A stretch of DNA of 32,609 bases from an uncultured Brevibacterium sp. (GTDB taxonomy: Bacteria; Actinomycetota; Actinomycetes; Actinomycetales; Brevibacteriaceae). The notes under the pieces were generated by a model. It was not told the DNA's origin and searched no databases. It worked only from the letters and a program-made list of their open reading frames with translations. Shown here one piece after another: positions 1-7,004 of this stretch (within the stretch, counting starts at the first letter, position 1; every line of letters starts with the position of its first letter). Location: positions 1-32,609 of the forward strand of contig CABTZE010000004.1 of the NCBI GenBank assembly GCA_902489215.1, read 5' to 3'. The position numbers were made by a program, and so were the translations under genes.

Positions 1-52
1 CGTTAGCCGCACGCAAACACCCGATAGCCGGAATCTGCGCGAAAACAGCCAC

Positions 53-84
53 TGCTAAAGCGTGGATCCGTTGCTAAAGCGTGG
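53..84. repeat. 13-bp direct repeat, two copies
   Basis: TGCTAAAGCGTGG occurs at 53-65 and again at 72-84, a 19-bp period. It lies just beyond the regX3 terminator, in DNA with no supported gene (1-102). It could be a paired binding site or part of a feature left of the window. I see no coding frame that explains it. Confidence 0.5.
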
Positions 85-93
85 GCGACCGCC

Positions 94-135
94 TAAAAAA
101 CAGAGGCCCCGAGTGGAGTTCCACTCGGGGGCCTC
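94..135 (-). terminator. Rho-independent terminator of senX3-regX3
   Basis: A near-perfect stem pairs 103-116 with 121-135 (one bulged base) around a 4-nt loop. Read on the minus strand it is followed by TGTTTTTT, the complement of 95-102. It lies about 95 bp downstream of the regX3 stop, so it is the natural end of that transcript. The stretch 136-230 between it and the gene holds no other gene I can support. Confidence 0.85.
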
Positions 136-230
136 AACTTTGGCTTTGTCTCAGCCCGTTGACACTTTGTTCAACCAGCCAACTGTCTTAGTTCAGTCCT
201 AATGGGCGCAGCCGCTCAGACTGCAAAGCC

Positions 231-914
231 TCAGTCTTCGAACTTGTAGCCTAGACCGCGCAGCGTTGTCAGCAGCTTGGGTTCGGAGGGGTTGACCTCG
301 ATCTTGGCGCGCAGACGCTTGATGTGGACGTCAAGAGTCTTGGTGTCGCCCACGTAGTCGGAGCCCCACACCCGGTCGATCAGCTGGCCGCGGGTCATAA
401 CGCGACCGGCATTGCGAACCAGCATTTCCAGAAGCTCGAATTCCTTCAGCGGCAGCTGCATTTCCTCACCGCGCACCGTGACCACGTGACGGTCAACATC
501 CACGCGCACACCGCCGGCTTCGAGGACATCGTCGAAGTCGTCGTCAGCGGAACCTGCCCCGCGGCGAAGAACAGCACGAATGCGCGCCAGAAGTTCGCGC
601 GAGGAATACGGCTTCGTCACGTAATCATCAGCGCCGAGCTCCAGGCCCACCACCTTGTCGATTTCGGCGTCCTTTGCGGTGAGCATGATGATCGGCACGT
701 TCGATTTGCTGCGGATGGTGCGGCAGACTTCCGTGCCGGGCAGGCCCGGCAGCATGAGGGCCAAGAGCACGAGGTCTGCCCCGCCGGTCTCGAATTCTTC
801 GACCGCCTTCTTGCCGTCAGCAGCCACAACTACGTCGTAGCCTTCGCGACCCAGCAGGTAGGACAGCGGGTCCGACAGCGACTCTTCGTCTTCGACGAGC
901 AGAATCTTGGTCAA
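231..914 (-). CDS. regX3: RegX3-type response regulator lacking the phospho-acceptor aspartate
   Basis: OmpR/PhoB-family phosphate-response regulator: receiver domain (about 1-115) and C-terminal winged-helix DNA-binding domain (about 130-225). The acidic pocket VEDEE, the conserved Thr in MLTAKD and the Lys in VTKPYS are present. The phosphorylation-site motif reads LVLLALML instead of LVLLDLML: the codon at 759-761 is GCC (Ala) where Asp (GAC) is expected. I prefer the TTG at 912-914. An AGAAAGG ribosome-binding site sits 6 nt upstream, the senX3 stop ends 1 nt before it, and the product is 227 residues, as in mycobacterial RegX3. The longer GTG start at 932 would add 6 residues and overlap senX3. 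By family knowledge it activates pst and other PHO-box genes. With the Asp lost it may act independently of phosphate transfer, or be inactive. The family call is secure; activity is open. Confidence 0.93.
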   Translation of the reverse strand: MTKILLVEDEESLSDPLSYLLGREGYDVVVAADGKKAVEEFETGGADLVLLALMLPGLPGTEVCRTIRSKSNVPIIMLTAKDAEIDKVVGLELGADDYVTKPYSSRELLARIRAVLRRGAGSADDDFDDVLEAGGVRVDVDRHVVTVRGEEMQLPLKEFELLEMLVRNAGRVMTRGQLIDRVWGSDYVGDTKTLDVHIKRLRAKIEVNPSEPKLLTTLRGLGYKFED

Positions 915-915
915 C

Positions 916-2118
916 TCATGCCTTTCTCTCACGACCTTCGACAGACGTTCCGTCAGAGGTCTTGTTTTCCGGCGGCTTCAGAAGCCGAACATTATCAGCC
1001 GGCGCCGCCGGCAGGATGATGGTGAAGGTAGAACCTTCACCGGGACGACTCCACACGTCGATGCGGCCGCCGTGGGTAGCCACAATGTGCTTGACGATCG
1101 ACAGACCCAGGCCGGTGCCGCCCGTATTGCGCGAACGCGCTGGGTCAACCCGGTAGAAGCGCTCAAAGATTCGCTCAGAGTCTTCAGCGGAAATGCCGAT
1201 CCCGTGGTCGGTCACGGTGATCGAAGCGTCACCGTCAGCGAATTCCACACTGATGCCCACGGACGTGCCGGAGTTCGAATAGTTGACCGCGTTGTCAATC
1301 AGATTGCGCACCGCATTGACCAGCAGGTCAAAGGAACCCTGCACAGCGGTCCCGGGACTGCCGGAGACTGACAGTTCGATGCTCTTCGCTTCGGCGTTCG
1401 TCCGTGCCCGGTCAACAGCTTCCTGCACGACATCGTCGAGCTCGACCCGAGCGGTCGACTCCAGCTGCTCGTTATCCTGCACGCGGGAGAGGTTGATGAT
1501 CTCCTGGACGAGCTGTGCCAAACGTGCGGCTTCCTTCTGCAGTTTGCCGCCGAAGCGCTGCACGGCTTCCGGGTCGTCCGAAAAGTCGGTAACAGCTTCC
1601 GCCATGAGGGAAATCGCACCGATGGGTGTTTTGAGTTCGTGCGAAACATTCGCCACGAAGTCACGGCGAACAGCGTTGATGCGGTGGGATTCCGTCTGGT
1701 CGTCGCACAGCACAAGAACATAGGCTTCTGCCAGCGGGGCCACGCGAGCGTGCAGATAGCGGCGGCTCTTTTCATCGGAACCGCGCTGAGTTTCAAAGTC
1801 GATCTCTTCGATGAGACCGCGCACCCGCACGCGGGCAACGGCTTCGCGCAGCTGCGGGGCGGCCAGGACATGACCGCGCACAAGGCCGAATGTGTAGGCA
1901 GCAGGCGATGCCTTCGTGACATCGTCACCGGCATCGATGACAATCGCCGCACTGGGCAGAACTGCAAGGACTTCGGCAATGCCGTCGGGAAGTTCATCAT
2001 CCGAGTGCAGCGCCGCGGACGACCACGAGTTTTCGGACATGCGGAACGCGAGAATCCCGGCGATGCCCAAAATGAGCCCAACTCCGCCGGTGATGAGCGA
2101 AATGATCAGCACGTCCAC
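916..2118 (-). CDS. senX3: SenX3-type phosphate sensor histidine kinase
   Basis: Membrane sensor kinase of 400 residues, partner of RegX3. It has one N-terminal membrane helix (about 3-25), a PAS-like region (about 44-135), a HisKA domain with NVSHELKTP (phospho-acceptor His160), and a HATPase domain with N-box RNLIDNA (271-277), G1 box DHGIGI (304-309) and G2 box TGLGLS. All catalytic motifs look intact, so the kinase does not show the lesion seen in its partner. The start is GTG with no ribosome-binding site, but a TAGGCT box lies 6 nt upstream, which suggests a leaderless message. The stop lies 1 nt before the regX3 TTG, so the two are translationally linked. phoU diverges from it. In relatives PhoU couples Pst transport to this kinase. 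Confidence 0.95.
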   Translation of the reverse strand: MDVLIISLITGGVGLILGIAGILAFRMSENSWSSAALHSDDELPDGIAEVLAVLPSAAIVIDAGDDVTKASPAAYTFGLVRGHVLAAPQLREAVARVRVRGLIEEIDFETQRGSDEKSRRYLHARVAPLAEAYVLVLCDDQTESHRINAVRRDFVANVSHELKTPIGAISLMAEAVTDFSDDPEAVQRFGGKLQKEAARLAQLVQEIINLSRVQDNEQLESTARVELDDVVQEAVDRARTNAEAKSIELSVSGSPGTAVQGSFDLLVNAVRNLIDNAVNYSNSGTSVGISVEFADGDASITVTDHGIGISAEDSERIFERFYRVDPARSRNTGGTGLGLSIVKHIVATHGGRIDVWSRPGEGSTFTIILPAAPADNVRLLKPPENKTSDGTSVEGRERKA

Positions 2119-2124
2119 ACTGAC

Positions 2125-2130
2125 AGCCTA
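2125..2130 (-). promoter_or_regulatory. Leaderless -10 box for senX3
   Basis: On the minus strand TAGGCT sits 6 nt before the GTG start of senX3, which puts the transcription start at or next to the first codon. No clear -35 hexamer is visible. The same geometry recurs before several other genes in the window. Confidence 0.5.
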
Positions 2131-2169
2131 AACGGATGGTGACGCGGGTTCTATCTGAAAGCGACAAAG

Positions 2170-2259
2170 TTGACGATATTTCCCGTGGTATTCATATTAG
2201 AGACAGGCTCGTTTAACTCCCGCTTGAAAACGTTAACTTGATTCGTGTGGGTGTACAGT
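2170..2259 (+). promoter_or_regulatory. phoU promoter region with PHO-like direct repeats
   Basis: Two candidate promoters are visible. One is TTGACG (2170-2175), a 17-nt spacer and CATATT (2193-2198). The other is a TACAGT -10 (2254-2259) with a weak -35 around 2231. GTTTAACT (2211-2218) and GTTAACTT (2232-2239) form an imperfect direct repeat about 21 bp apart, two PHO-box periods. They lie between the divergent senX3 and phoU genes, so RegX3 autoregulation is plausible. The match is weaker than at pstS. Confidence 0.4.
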
Positions 2260-2292
2260 GCCTCACGTACTACTTCAAGGAAAGGACCTCGA

Positions 2293-3021
2293 GTGCGCGA
2301 AGCCTTCCGCAATGAACTCGAATCCATCGCCGACGGACTCGTTGAAATGGCCGAAAAGGCCACCGTGGCTATGGAAAGCTCAGTTCAGGCTCTCTTGGAA
2401 AACAACCTCGAACTCGCTCAGCAGGTGATCGCCGCTGACGATTCGATCGACGGCATGCAGGCTTCCCTGGACCGCCGTTCAGCAGAAGTGTTGGCCCTCC
2501 AGGCCCCCGTTGCCGCTGATCTGCGCGCCGTCATCGCGGCGCTGAAGATGTCGGTTGCCATCGAGCGCATGGGCGACCTCGCTCGCCACATCGGCTCGCT
2601 CGTGCGCATCCGCCACCCCGAACCGGCTCTGCCTGAGCAGTTCCGCGACGTCTTCACCCACATGGGCACGACCGCGGTCCGCATCGGCAACGCTCTGGTT
2701 CAGCTGCTCAGCGAACCCGGCACGGCAGCCGTGCCGATGATCGCTGCCATCGACGAAGAACTCGATGCCCTCCACCTGCGTGTCTTCACCATCATCGGCG
2801 AACTGTCCCAGAACGAAATCTCGCCCAGCCAGATTGCCGACGTCACGCTGATCTCCCGCTACTTCGAACGCTTCGGCGACCAGGCCGTCAACGTGGCGCA
2901 CCGCGTTGAATACCTGCTGACCGGTTCTTTCGAACCGACGCTGACAAGCCTTCACGACTCCGAACCGGCCCGCCGTGAAGCTGAACTTGCCGATATCCGC
3001 GCTGATCAGAACGAAGACTGA
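2293..3021 (+). CDS. phoU: PhoU phosphate-transport regulator
   Basis: Cytoplasmic all-helical protein of 242 residues with two PhoU repeats, each carrying the family signature (AIERMGD in the first, YFERFGDQAVN in the second, the metal-binding E/D helices). PhoU links the Pst transporter to the SenX3-type kinase and keeps the Pho response off when phosphate is plentiful. The GTG start at 2293 is chosen because AAGGAAAGGA lies 6 nt upstream and MREAFRNELE matches usual PhoU N-termini. The open frame continues upstream to 2245 but that part has no support. It stands divergent from senX3 rather than behind pstB, a common arrangement in actinobacteria. The C-terminal tail is acidic. Confidence 0.95.
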   Translation: MREAFRNELESIADGLVEMAEKATVAMESSVQALLENNLELAQQVIAADDSIDGMQASLDRRSAEVLALQAPVAADLRAVIAALKMSVAIERMGDLARHIGSLVRIRHPEPALPEQFRDVFTHMGTTAVRIGNALVQLLSEPGTAAVPMIAAIDEELDALHLRVFTIIGELSQNEISPSQIADVTLISRYFERFGDQAVNVAHRVEYLLTGSFEPTLTSLHDSEPARREAELADIRADQNED

Positions 3022-3055
3022 GCAGTAAGGCTGAACAGCAGACTGCTGAACGCAT

Positions 3056-3087
3056 AAGGCCCGGTGTCCTCACGGACACCGGGCCTT
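3056..3087. terminator. Hairpin terminator between phoU and gpmA
   Basis: A perfect 14-bp stem (3056-3069 with 3074-3087) closes a 4-nt loop between the convergent phoU and gpmA genes. It has only a short T-rich tail, so it probably serves both directions. Confidence 0.8.
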
Positions 3088-3150
3088 TGCCTTTCGCGCT
3101 CAGTCAACGCACAGACACTGAACTCAGCGCGTCGAAGCTCAGCTCTCAGT

Positions 3151-3897
3151 TCACTTCTTGCCCTGGGCTGCGACCGCGGCAGCGGCTTCTTCTGCTGCTT
3201 CCGGGTCGAGGTAGCGACCACCGGGCTTCACCGGCTTGAAGTCTTCGTCGAGTTCGTAGTGCAGCGGAATGCCGGTGGGAATGTTGAGGCCGACAATCTC
3301 TTCGTCGCTGATGCCGTCGAGGTGCTTGACGAGCGCACGCAGCGAATTGCCGTGCGCGGTGACCAGAACGGTGCGGCCCAGCTGGAGGTCCGGAACGATC
3401 GAGTCGTACCAGTACGGCAGCAGGCGCTTGATGACGTCTTTGAGGCATTCGGTGCGCGGAATGGCCGAACCCAGGTTTGCGTAGCGGGCCTCTCCTGCCT
3501 GCGACCATTCCGAGGCGTCGTCGAGTTCCGGCGGCGGAGTGTCGAACGAACGACGCCACGTCATGAACTGCTCTTCGCCGAATTCGTCGCGCACTTCGGC
3601 TTTGTTCTTGCCCTGCAGAGCACCGTAGTGGCGTTCGTTCAGGCGCCAGGAGCGCTTGACGTCGATCCAGGATCGGTCAGCGGTTTCCAGCGCAAGGTTC
3701 GATGTGATGATGGCGCGCTTCAGGCGCGAGGTGTGCAGGACATCGGGAGCGAGCCCCGCTTCTGTCAGCAGCTCACCGGCCCGGGCAGCTTCGGTGCGGC
3801 CCTTTTCAGTGAGGGTTACATCAACCCAGCCGGTGAAGAGGTTCTTCTTGTTCCATTCGCTTTCGCCGTGGCGCAGCAGCACGAGGTTGTAAGTCAT
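3151..3897 (-). CDS. gpmA: 2,3-bisphosphoglycerate-dependent phosphoglycerate mutase
   Basis: Interconverts 3- and 2-phosphoglycerate in glycolysis and gluconeogenesis. At 248 residues it has the normal family length. The active site is complete: LRHGESEWN with phospho-acceptor His10, Glu89 in NERHYG, and the second histidine His182 in TAHGNS. The start MTYNLVL fits the family; 14 further upstream residues in the open frame (to 3939) do not. A GGAAG site lies 9 nt before the ATG. The C-terminus ends in an alanine/glutamate-rich tail. It is the last gene of the mshA operon and is adjacent to the SenX3-RegX3 locus, as in mycobacteria. The gap to the YbjN-family gene upstream is about 75 bp, so it may have its own promoter. 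Confidence 0.96.
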   Translation of the reverse strand: MTYNLVLLRHGESEWNKKNLFTGWVDVTLTEKGRTEAARAGELLTEAGLAPDVLHTSRLKRAIITSNLALETADRSWIDVKRSWRLNERHYGALQGKNKAEVRDEFGEEQFMTWRRSFDTPPPELDDASEWSQAGEARYANLGSAIPRTECLKDVIKRLLPYWYDSIVPDLQLGRTVLVTAHGNSLRALVKHLDGISDEEIVGLNIPTGIPLHYELDEDFKPVKPGGRYLDPEAAEEAAAAVAAQGKK

Positions 3898-3971
3898 GCC
3901 TCTATTCTTCCATGCGCGGGTCTCGCGCGGCGGGATCATCCGCCAAGCATGAGGGCCTGTCTCAGACAGCG

Positions 3972-4523
3972 TCAGCCTTGCTGGCTGTTTTCGTCACCTG
4001 TTTCGGTGAACGTGCCGATGAATTCGTTGTCATCGGTATCCAGCAGGTGTTTGAACGCTTCGAGGTTGCGAGTGGATTCGCCGCGGGCGGTCCTCCACGC
4101 CCATTCGCGCTTCATCGACGTGAGGAAGCCGTGCACCAGGAGGTCGTTGAAGCTGCCGTCGGAGACCGTGAGGATTTCGCCCATCACCTGGTCGATGATC
4201 TCAGGCGTCCACGCGGAGGCCGGGATCGACGCACGCAGGTAGACATCCCCGTGCGGGTCGAGGAAAAACGACACCAGGTGGAGGATCTGGTTGCGTCGCA
4301 ACATCCACCTGTAGAACGCGGCATGGTTTTCGTCAGGCCTTCGCATGAGGAACGCCTGCAGGTCGACTCGGCTGGGCGTGAAGCGAACCGACACGGTGGT
4401 TTTGAGCTTCTTTTCGCCCGGCAGTGTGACGACCAGGTGGCCGACATCGACCACATCGAATTCAACCTCAGCGTCCTTGGCCCACGCGACCAGGGCAGAT
4501 GCTGTTTCTTCGACCGACGTCAT
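3972..4523 (-). CDS. YbjN-domain protein
   Basis: Protein of 183 residues resembling the YbjN family (Rv0487-like), which is conserved beside mshA in actinobacteria. The sequence shows an N-terminal alpha/beta part with alternating hydrophobics (about 15-60), a central RWMLRRN..HLVSFFLDPHGDVYL segment typical of the family, and a C-terminal helix carrying REWAWR. There is no signal peptide or membrane segment, so it is cytoplasmic. Its ATG overlaps the mshA stop by 4 nt (ATGA), so the two are co-translated. The family has been likened to type III secretion chaperones in fold, but its role is unknown. I infer only a link to MshA from the coupling. Confidence 0.85.
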   Translation of the reverse strand: MTSVEETASALVAWAKDAEVEFDVVDVGHLVVTLPGEKKLKTTVSVRFTPSRVDLQAFLMRRPDENHAAFYRWMLRRNQILHLVSFFLDPHGDVYLRASIPASAWTPEIIDQVMGEILTVSDGSFNDLLVHGFLTSMKREWAWRTARGESTRNLEAFKHLLDTDDNEFIGTFTETGDENSQQG

Positions 4524-5761
4524 TCGTTCCTCCCCGCGGGCTTGACACCCGCTTCGACAGCAGTGAGTGCTGTCATTACCTTCTCAGCACAGGCCCGCCA
4601 CGTAAACCTCTGCGCGTGCTCGTGTGCCGCCCTCCCAAGCCGATCGCGAAACTCAGCATCATCGAGCAGCCGAGCGAGCTCTTCGGCCCACAGTCGGTGG
4701 TCCCGCTGCCCCAGCAGTACGCCTGTTGTTCCGCTGTCAACGATCACCTCGAGCCCGCCCACGCGCGAGGCGAGCACAGCACGGCCGGCAGCTGACGCCT
4801 CGGCGGCGACAAAGCCGAAGGACTCCGAGCGCGACGGCACGATCACCACGTCAGCCGCCCGGTACCAGTCGGCGAGTTCCTCAGCCGGCACGGGTTCGCG
4901 GATCTCAAAGGTCTCGGCCACCCCGAGCCTTTCGGCGAGTTCCGCGTACACACTGTCGTGGGCGTCTCCGGATGCCGCGCCCAGTTGGACCATGCGCGTG
5001 CGGCCGGCAAGGTCGGGCCGCAGCGCACGCAGCGATGCGAGGGTTTCAATCGCCAGATCGGTTCCCTTGACGCGCTGCATGCGGCCAACGCCCAGCACCA
5101 GCAGGTCGGCGTCCACGCCCACCTGGCTGCGTGCTTGAGCCCGGTCACCGGGGGCGAAGATGTCTGCGCGCACACCTGGCGGCGCCGTGAGCACTCTGTC
5201 AGCGCTCGCGCCCAGGAGTTCCTGCGCGTCTTCGGCTTCCGCCGGTGTGTTGGCCACGATGATGTCGGCGGTCTGGGCAATGCGCCGCTCGGCTTCCAGC
5301 CGCTGAGCTGGTTCGCTGTGCCCCGGGAAGTCGCGCTCCTTAACCGCTGCCATGGTGTGGAACGACACCGCGGTCGGCTTGCTCGGCTGGGCGCGCAGAG
5401 CGGCCTCGGCTGAAATCCAGTAGTGCGCCCACACGTAATCGGCGGCACGGTAGTCAGGATGCTCGCTCAGCTGCCGCGCCAGGCTGTCGATGTCGGAGGC
5501 GAGTTCGTCTTTTGTCCCGGCTCGCGTCTCCAGCAGGTGTGCACGGATTCCGGGACCCAGTTCACGAGGTGCCTGCTGGCTGCCGTTCTGCAGCTGCGGG
5601 TCCGCTGTGAAGATGTCGACGGTGTGGCCGGCGGCAGCGAGTTCACGTGCGACGTTGAGGGCGTACACGTTGAGGCCTCCGGCGTCACCGGCTCCGGGCT
5701 GCGCGGCCGGGGACGTGTGCAGGGATATGAGTGCCAAGCGGCGGGCGGACGGTTGAATCAT
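4520..5761 (-). CDS. mshA: D-inositol-3-phosphate glycosyltransferase, mycothiol step 1
   Basis: GT4-family GT-B glycosyltransferase of 413 residues. It transfers GlcNAc from UDP-GlcNAc to 1L-myo-inositol 1-phosphate, the first committed step of mycothiol synthesis. The N-terminal domain has the MshA signature GAGDAGGLNVY (about 22-32), which contacts the acceptor. The C-terminal domain has the nucleotide-sugar motif SRSESFGFVAAEASAAG. It is somewhat shorter than the mycobacterial protein but close to corynebacterial length. The ATG has no obvious ribosome-binding site and follows the hydrolase stop by 8 nt, so translation is probably coupled. mshD, the last pathway gene, lies at 18.3 kb in this window; mshB and mshC are not seen. 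Confidence 0.94.
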   Translation of the reverse strand: MIQPSARRLALISLHTSPAAQPGAGDAGGLNVYALNVARELAAAGHTVDIFTADPQLQNGSQQAPRELGPGIRAHLLETRAGTKDELASDIDSLARQLSEHPDYRAADYVWAHYWISAEAALRAQPSKPTAVSFHTMAAVKERDFPGHSEPAQRLEAERRIAQTADIIVANTPAEAEDAQELLGASADRVLTAPPGVRADIFAPGDRAQARSQVGVDADLLVLGVGRMQRVKGTDLAIETLASLRALRPDLAGRTRMVQLGAASGDAHDSVYAELAERLGVAETFEIREPVPAEELADWYRAADVVIVPSRSESFGFVAAEASAAGRAVLASRVGGLEVIVDSGTTGVLLGQRDHRLWAEELARLLDDAEFRDRLGRAAHEHAQRFTWRACAEKVMTALTAVEAGVKPAGRNE

Positions 5762-5769
5762 GGTGAGGC

Positions 5770-6567
5770 TCAGCTGCCGAAGAACTCACCCAGAATGCGG
5801 CGCACATCCTGGCGGCCGCGCCACAGAATAGAGCCGCGTGGCAGCACTTCGAGACGGGCCTGCGGGAAGGCTGCGGCGTATCTCTGCGCGACTTCAACCG
5901 GGTGGCTGTTGTCATCGTCGTGGGTCAGCACAAGAACTTCGCCTGCAAATTCTGCTGCGCCAGCCGGATTTTCGACGGCGGTCTGGCGTGCCAGGCCGAT
6001 GCCGTCTTTGAGATCGGTTGTCATGATCGCCCGGGCTCGCCCGCGGGCAAACTGCTGGGCTTCCGGCATCTGCCGAACCTCGGGCGCTTCGCGTTCTACA
6101 AGGGCCTGGGCGAGGCCGTCTTCGTCACCGGATTCGACATAGCCGCGCAGCATCGTCGTGTACGCCTCAAAGTTCTCCATGAGGTGTTCGGGCGGCGCGG
6201 TCCATGAAGCGGGTAGGACAAACGCGACCTTTTTCAGACTGCGTGCGGCGGGGTGTCCGTCAGTGATCAGCCTGGCGAGAGCCCCAGCGCTCATGGAGAC
6301 CCCGAGTGCGCGCTCAGCGTTCGTACGCTCAAGAACACCCGCGAGCGCGTGTGCCAGCATCGGGTAGTCCCAACCGGGTCCCGGCGATGGGTTGCCTCCG
6401 TGACCGGGCATGTGAGGGAAGACTTTTGTGCCGCGAATACCCGTTGCGAAGGGCCTGGTGTCGCGAATGCTGCCGCCGAAGCCGTGCGCGAAGACGGTTG
6501 TGGGCTCGCCCGAGCCGATGATGGCCGTGTAGTGCTCTTCCGCGCCGGGCAGTACTGCGCGCGTCAT
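5770..6567 (-). CDS. Alpha/beta hydrolase
   Basis: Alpha/beta-hydrolase fold protein of 265 residues. Visible motifs are an oxyanion-hole AHGFGGS near residue 28, a PGHGGNP loop near 54, and a nucleophile elbow with small-X-Ser-X-Gly form (SMSAG) near 93. A C-terminal HDDDNSHP could supply Asp and His. The last blade does not show the usual histidine spacing, so the catalytic triad is not fully certain. There is no signal peptide. It sits second in the operon leading to mshA, overlapping the preceding membrane-protein gene by 4 nt and ending 8 nt before mshA. The substrate is unknown; a link to mycothiol metabolism would be inference from position only. Confidence 0.85.
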   Translation of the reverse strand: MTRAVLPGAEEHYTAIIGSGEPTTVFAHGFGGSIRDTRPFATGIRGTKVFPHMPGHGGNPSPGPGWDYPMLAHALAGVLERTNAERALGVSMSAGALARLITDGHPAARSLKKVAFVLPASWTAPPEHLMENFEAYTTMLRGYVESGDEDGLAQALVEREAPEVRQMPEAQQFARGRARAIMTTDLKDGIGLARQTAVENPAGAAEFAGEVLVLTHDDDNSHPVEVAQRYAAAFPQARLEVLPRGSILWRGRQDVRRILGEFFGS

Positions 6568-6881
6568 CGTCGGTCACGTCGGGGCTGAACGGCGCGCAGC
6601 TTCTTGGCCATGTCGCCCAGGTAGATGCCTGCAGCCACGATGCTGGCAATGCCGAGCAGCCCAAGACCACCCGTGCCGCCGGTGATCGGCAAGTTGACGA
6701 ACGCCAAAGCCGCGGCCACACCCAGGATGATGCACCACAGCGCCTTGGAGTGGCGGTCAATGGCTTTGTAGGCCTCGTCAGAAAATCGCAGCGAGTCAAT
6801 GAACGCGATCGTCGTCAAAGCGAAGACGCCCACCTGAATGAGCATCATGATTCCCGTTTGGATGTTCCCGAGCACCTGCAT
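6564..6881 (-). CDS. DUF2516-like small membrane protein
   Basis: 105-residue integral membrane protein with three predicted hydrophobic segments (about 12-28, 48-66 and 74-92) and a basic tail. It resembles the DUF2516 family of actinobacteria, whose function is unknown. The ATG has no ribosome-binding site; a TAGAAT box ends 6 nt upstream, so the message is probably leaderless. Its stop overlaps the hydrolase start by 4 nt, making it the first gene of the operon that continues into mshA and gpmA. The family assignment is from general resemblance and was not searched. Confidence 0.8.
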   Translation of the reverse strand: MQVLGNIQTGIMMLIQVGVFALTTIAFIDSLRFSDEAYKAIDRHSKALWCIILGVAAALAFVNLPITGGTGGLGLLGIASIVAAGIYLGDMAKKLRAVQPRRDRR

Positions 6882-6887
6882 GCCGCC

Positions 6888-6893
6888 ATTCTA
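6888..6893 (-). promoter_or_regulatory. Leaderless -10 box for the mshA operon
   Basis: TAGAAT on the minus strand, a 5/6 match to TATAAT, lies exactly 6 nt before the ATG of the first gene of the operon. The -35 position falls inside the inverted repeat at 6906-6942, so a regulator bound there would block or assist RNA polymerase. Confidence 0.6.
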
Positions 6894-6905
6894 GACGGGG
6901 GCCAG

Positions 6906-6942
6906 CGGCACCTCGTCAGCCTTGTGGTTCCACGAGGTGCCG
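6906..6942. repeat. 11-bp inverted repeat at the mshA-operon promoter
   Basis: CGGCACCTCGT (6906-6916) pairs perfectly with ACGAGGTGCCG (6932-6942) across 15 nt. It overlaps the expected -35 region of the operon promoter and lies downstream of the FUSC-family gene. It may be an operator, the terminator of that gene, or both. No T-run follows on the minus strand. The left arm, extended to 6920, recurs at 17314-17328. Confidence 0.6.
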
Positions 6943-6966
6943 GAAGCTTCCCGGGCAACTCCCCCG

Positions 6967-7002
6967 GGCACCTGGCTCACTGGGGCCCGGGACTCAGGTG
7001 CC
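6967..7002. repeat. 8-bp inverted repeat after the FUSC-family gene
   Basis: GGCACCTG (6967-6974) pairs with CAGGTGCC (6995-7002). The loop is GC-rich and contains another short palindrome (GGGCCC). It lies just beyond the FUSC-family stop and is a likely terminator without a T-tract. It shares the GGCACCT core with the neighbouring repeat at 6906-6942. Confidence 0.5.
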
Positions 7003-7004
7003 GG

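Noticed and set aside
159..191. A perfect TTGACA (159-164) downstream of regX3
   Set aside because: No -10 stands at 16-18 nt and no gene begins after it on the plus strand; it lies between the regX3 stop and its terminator.
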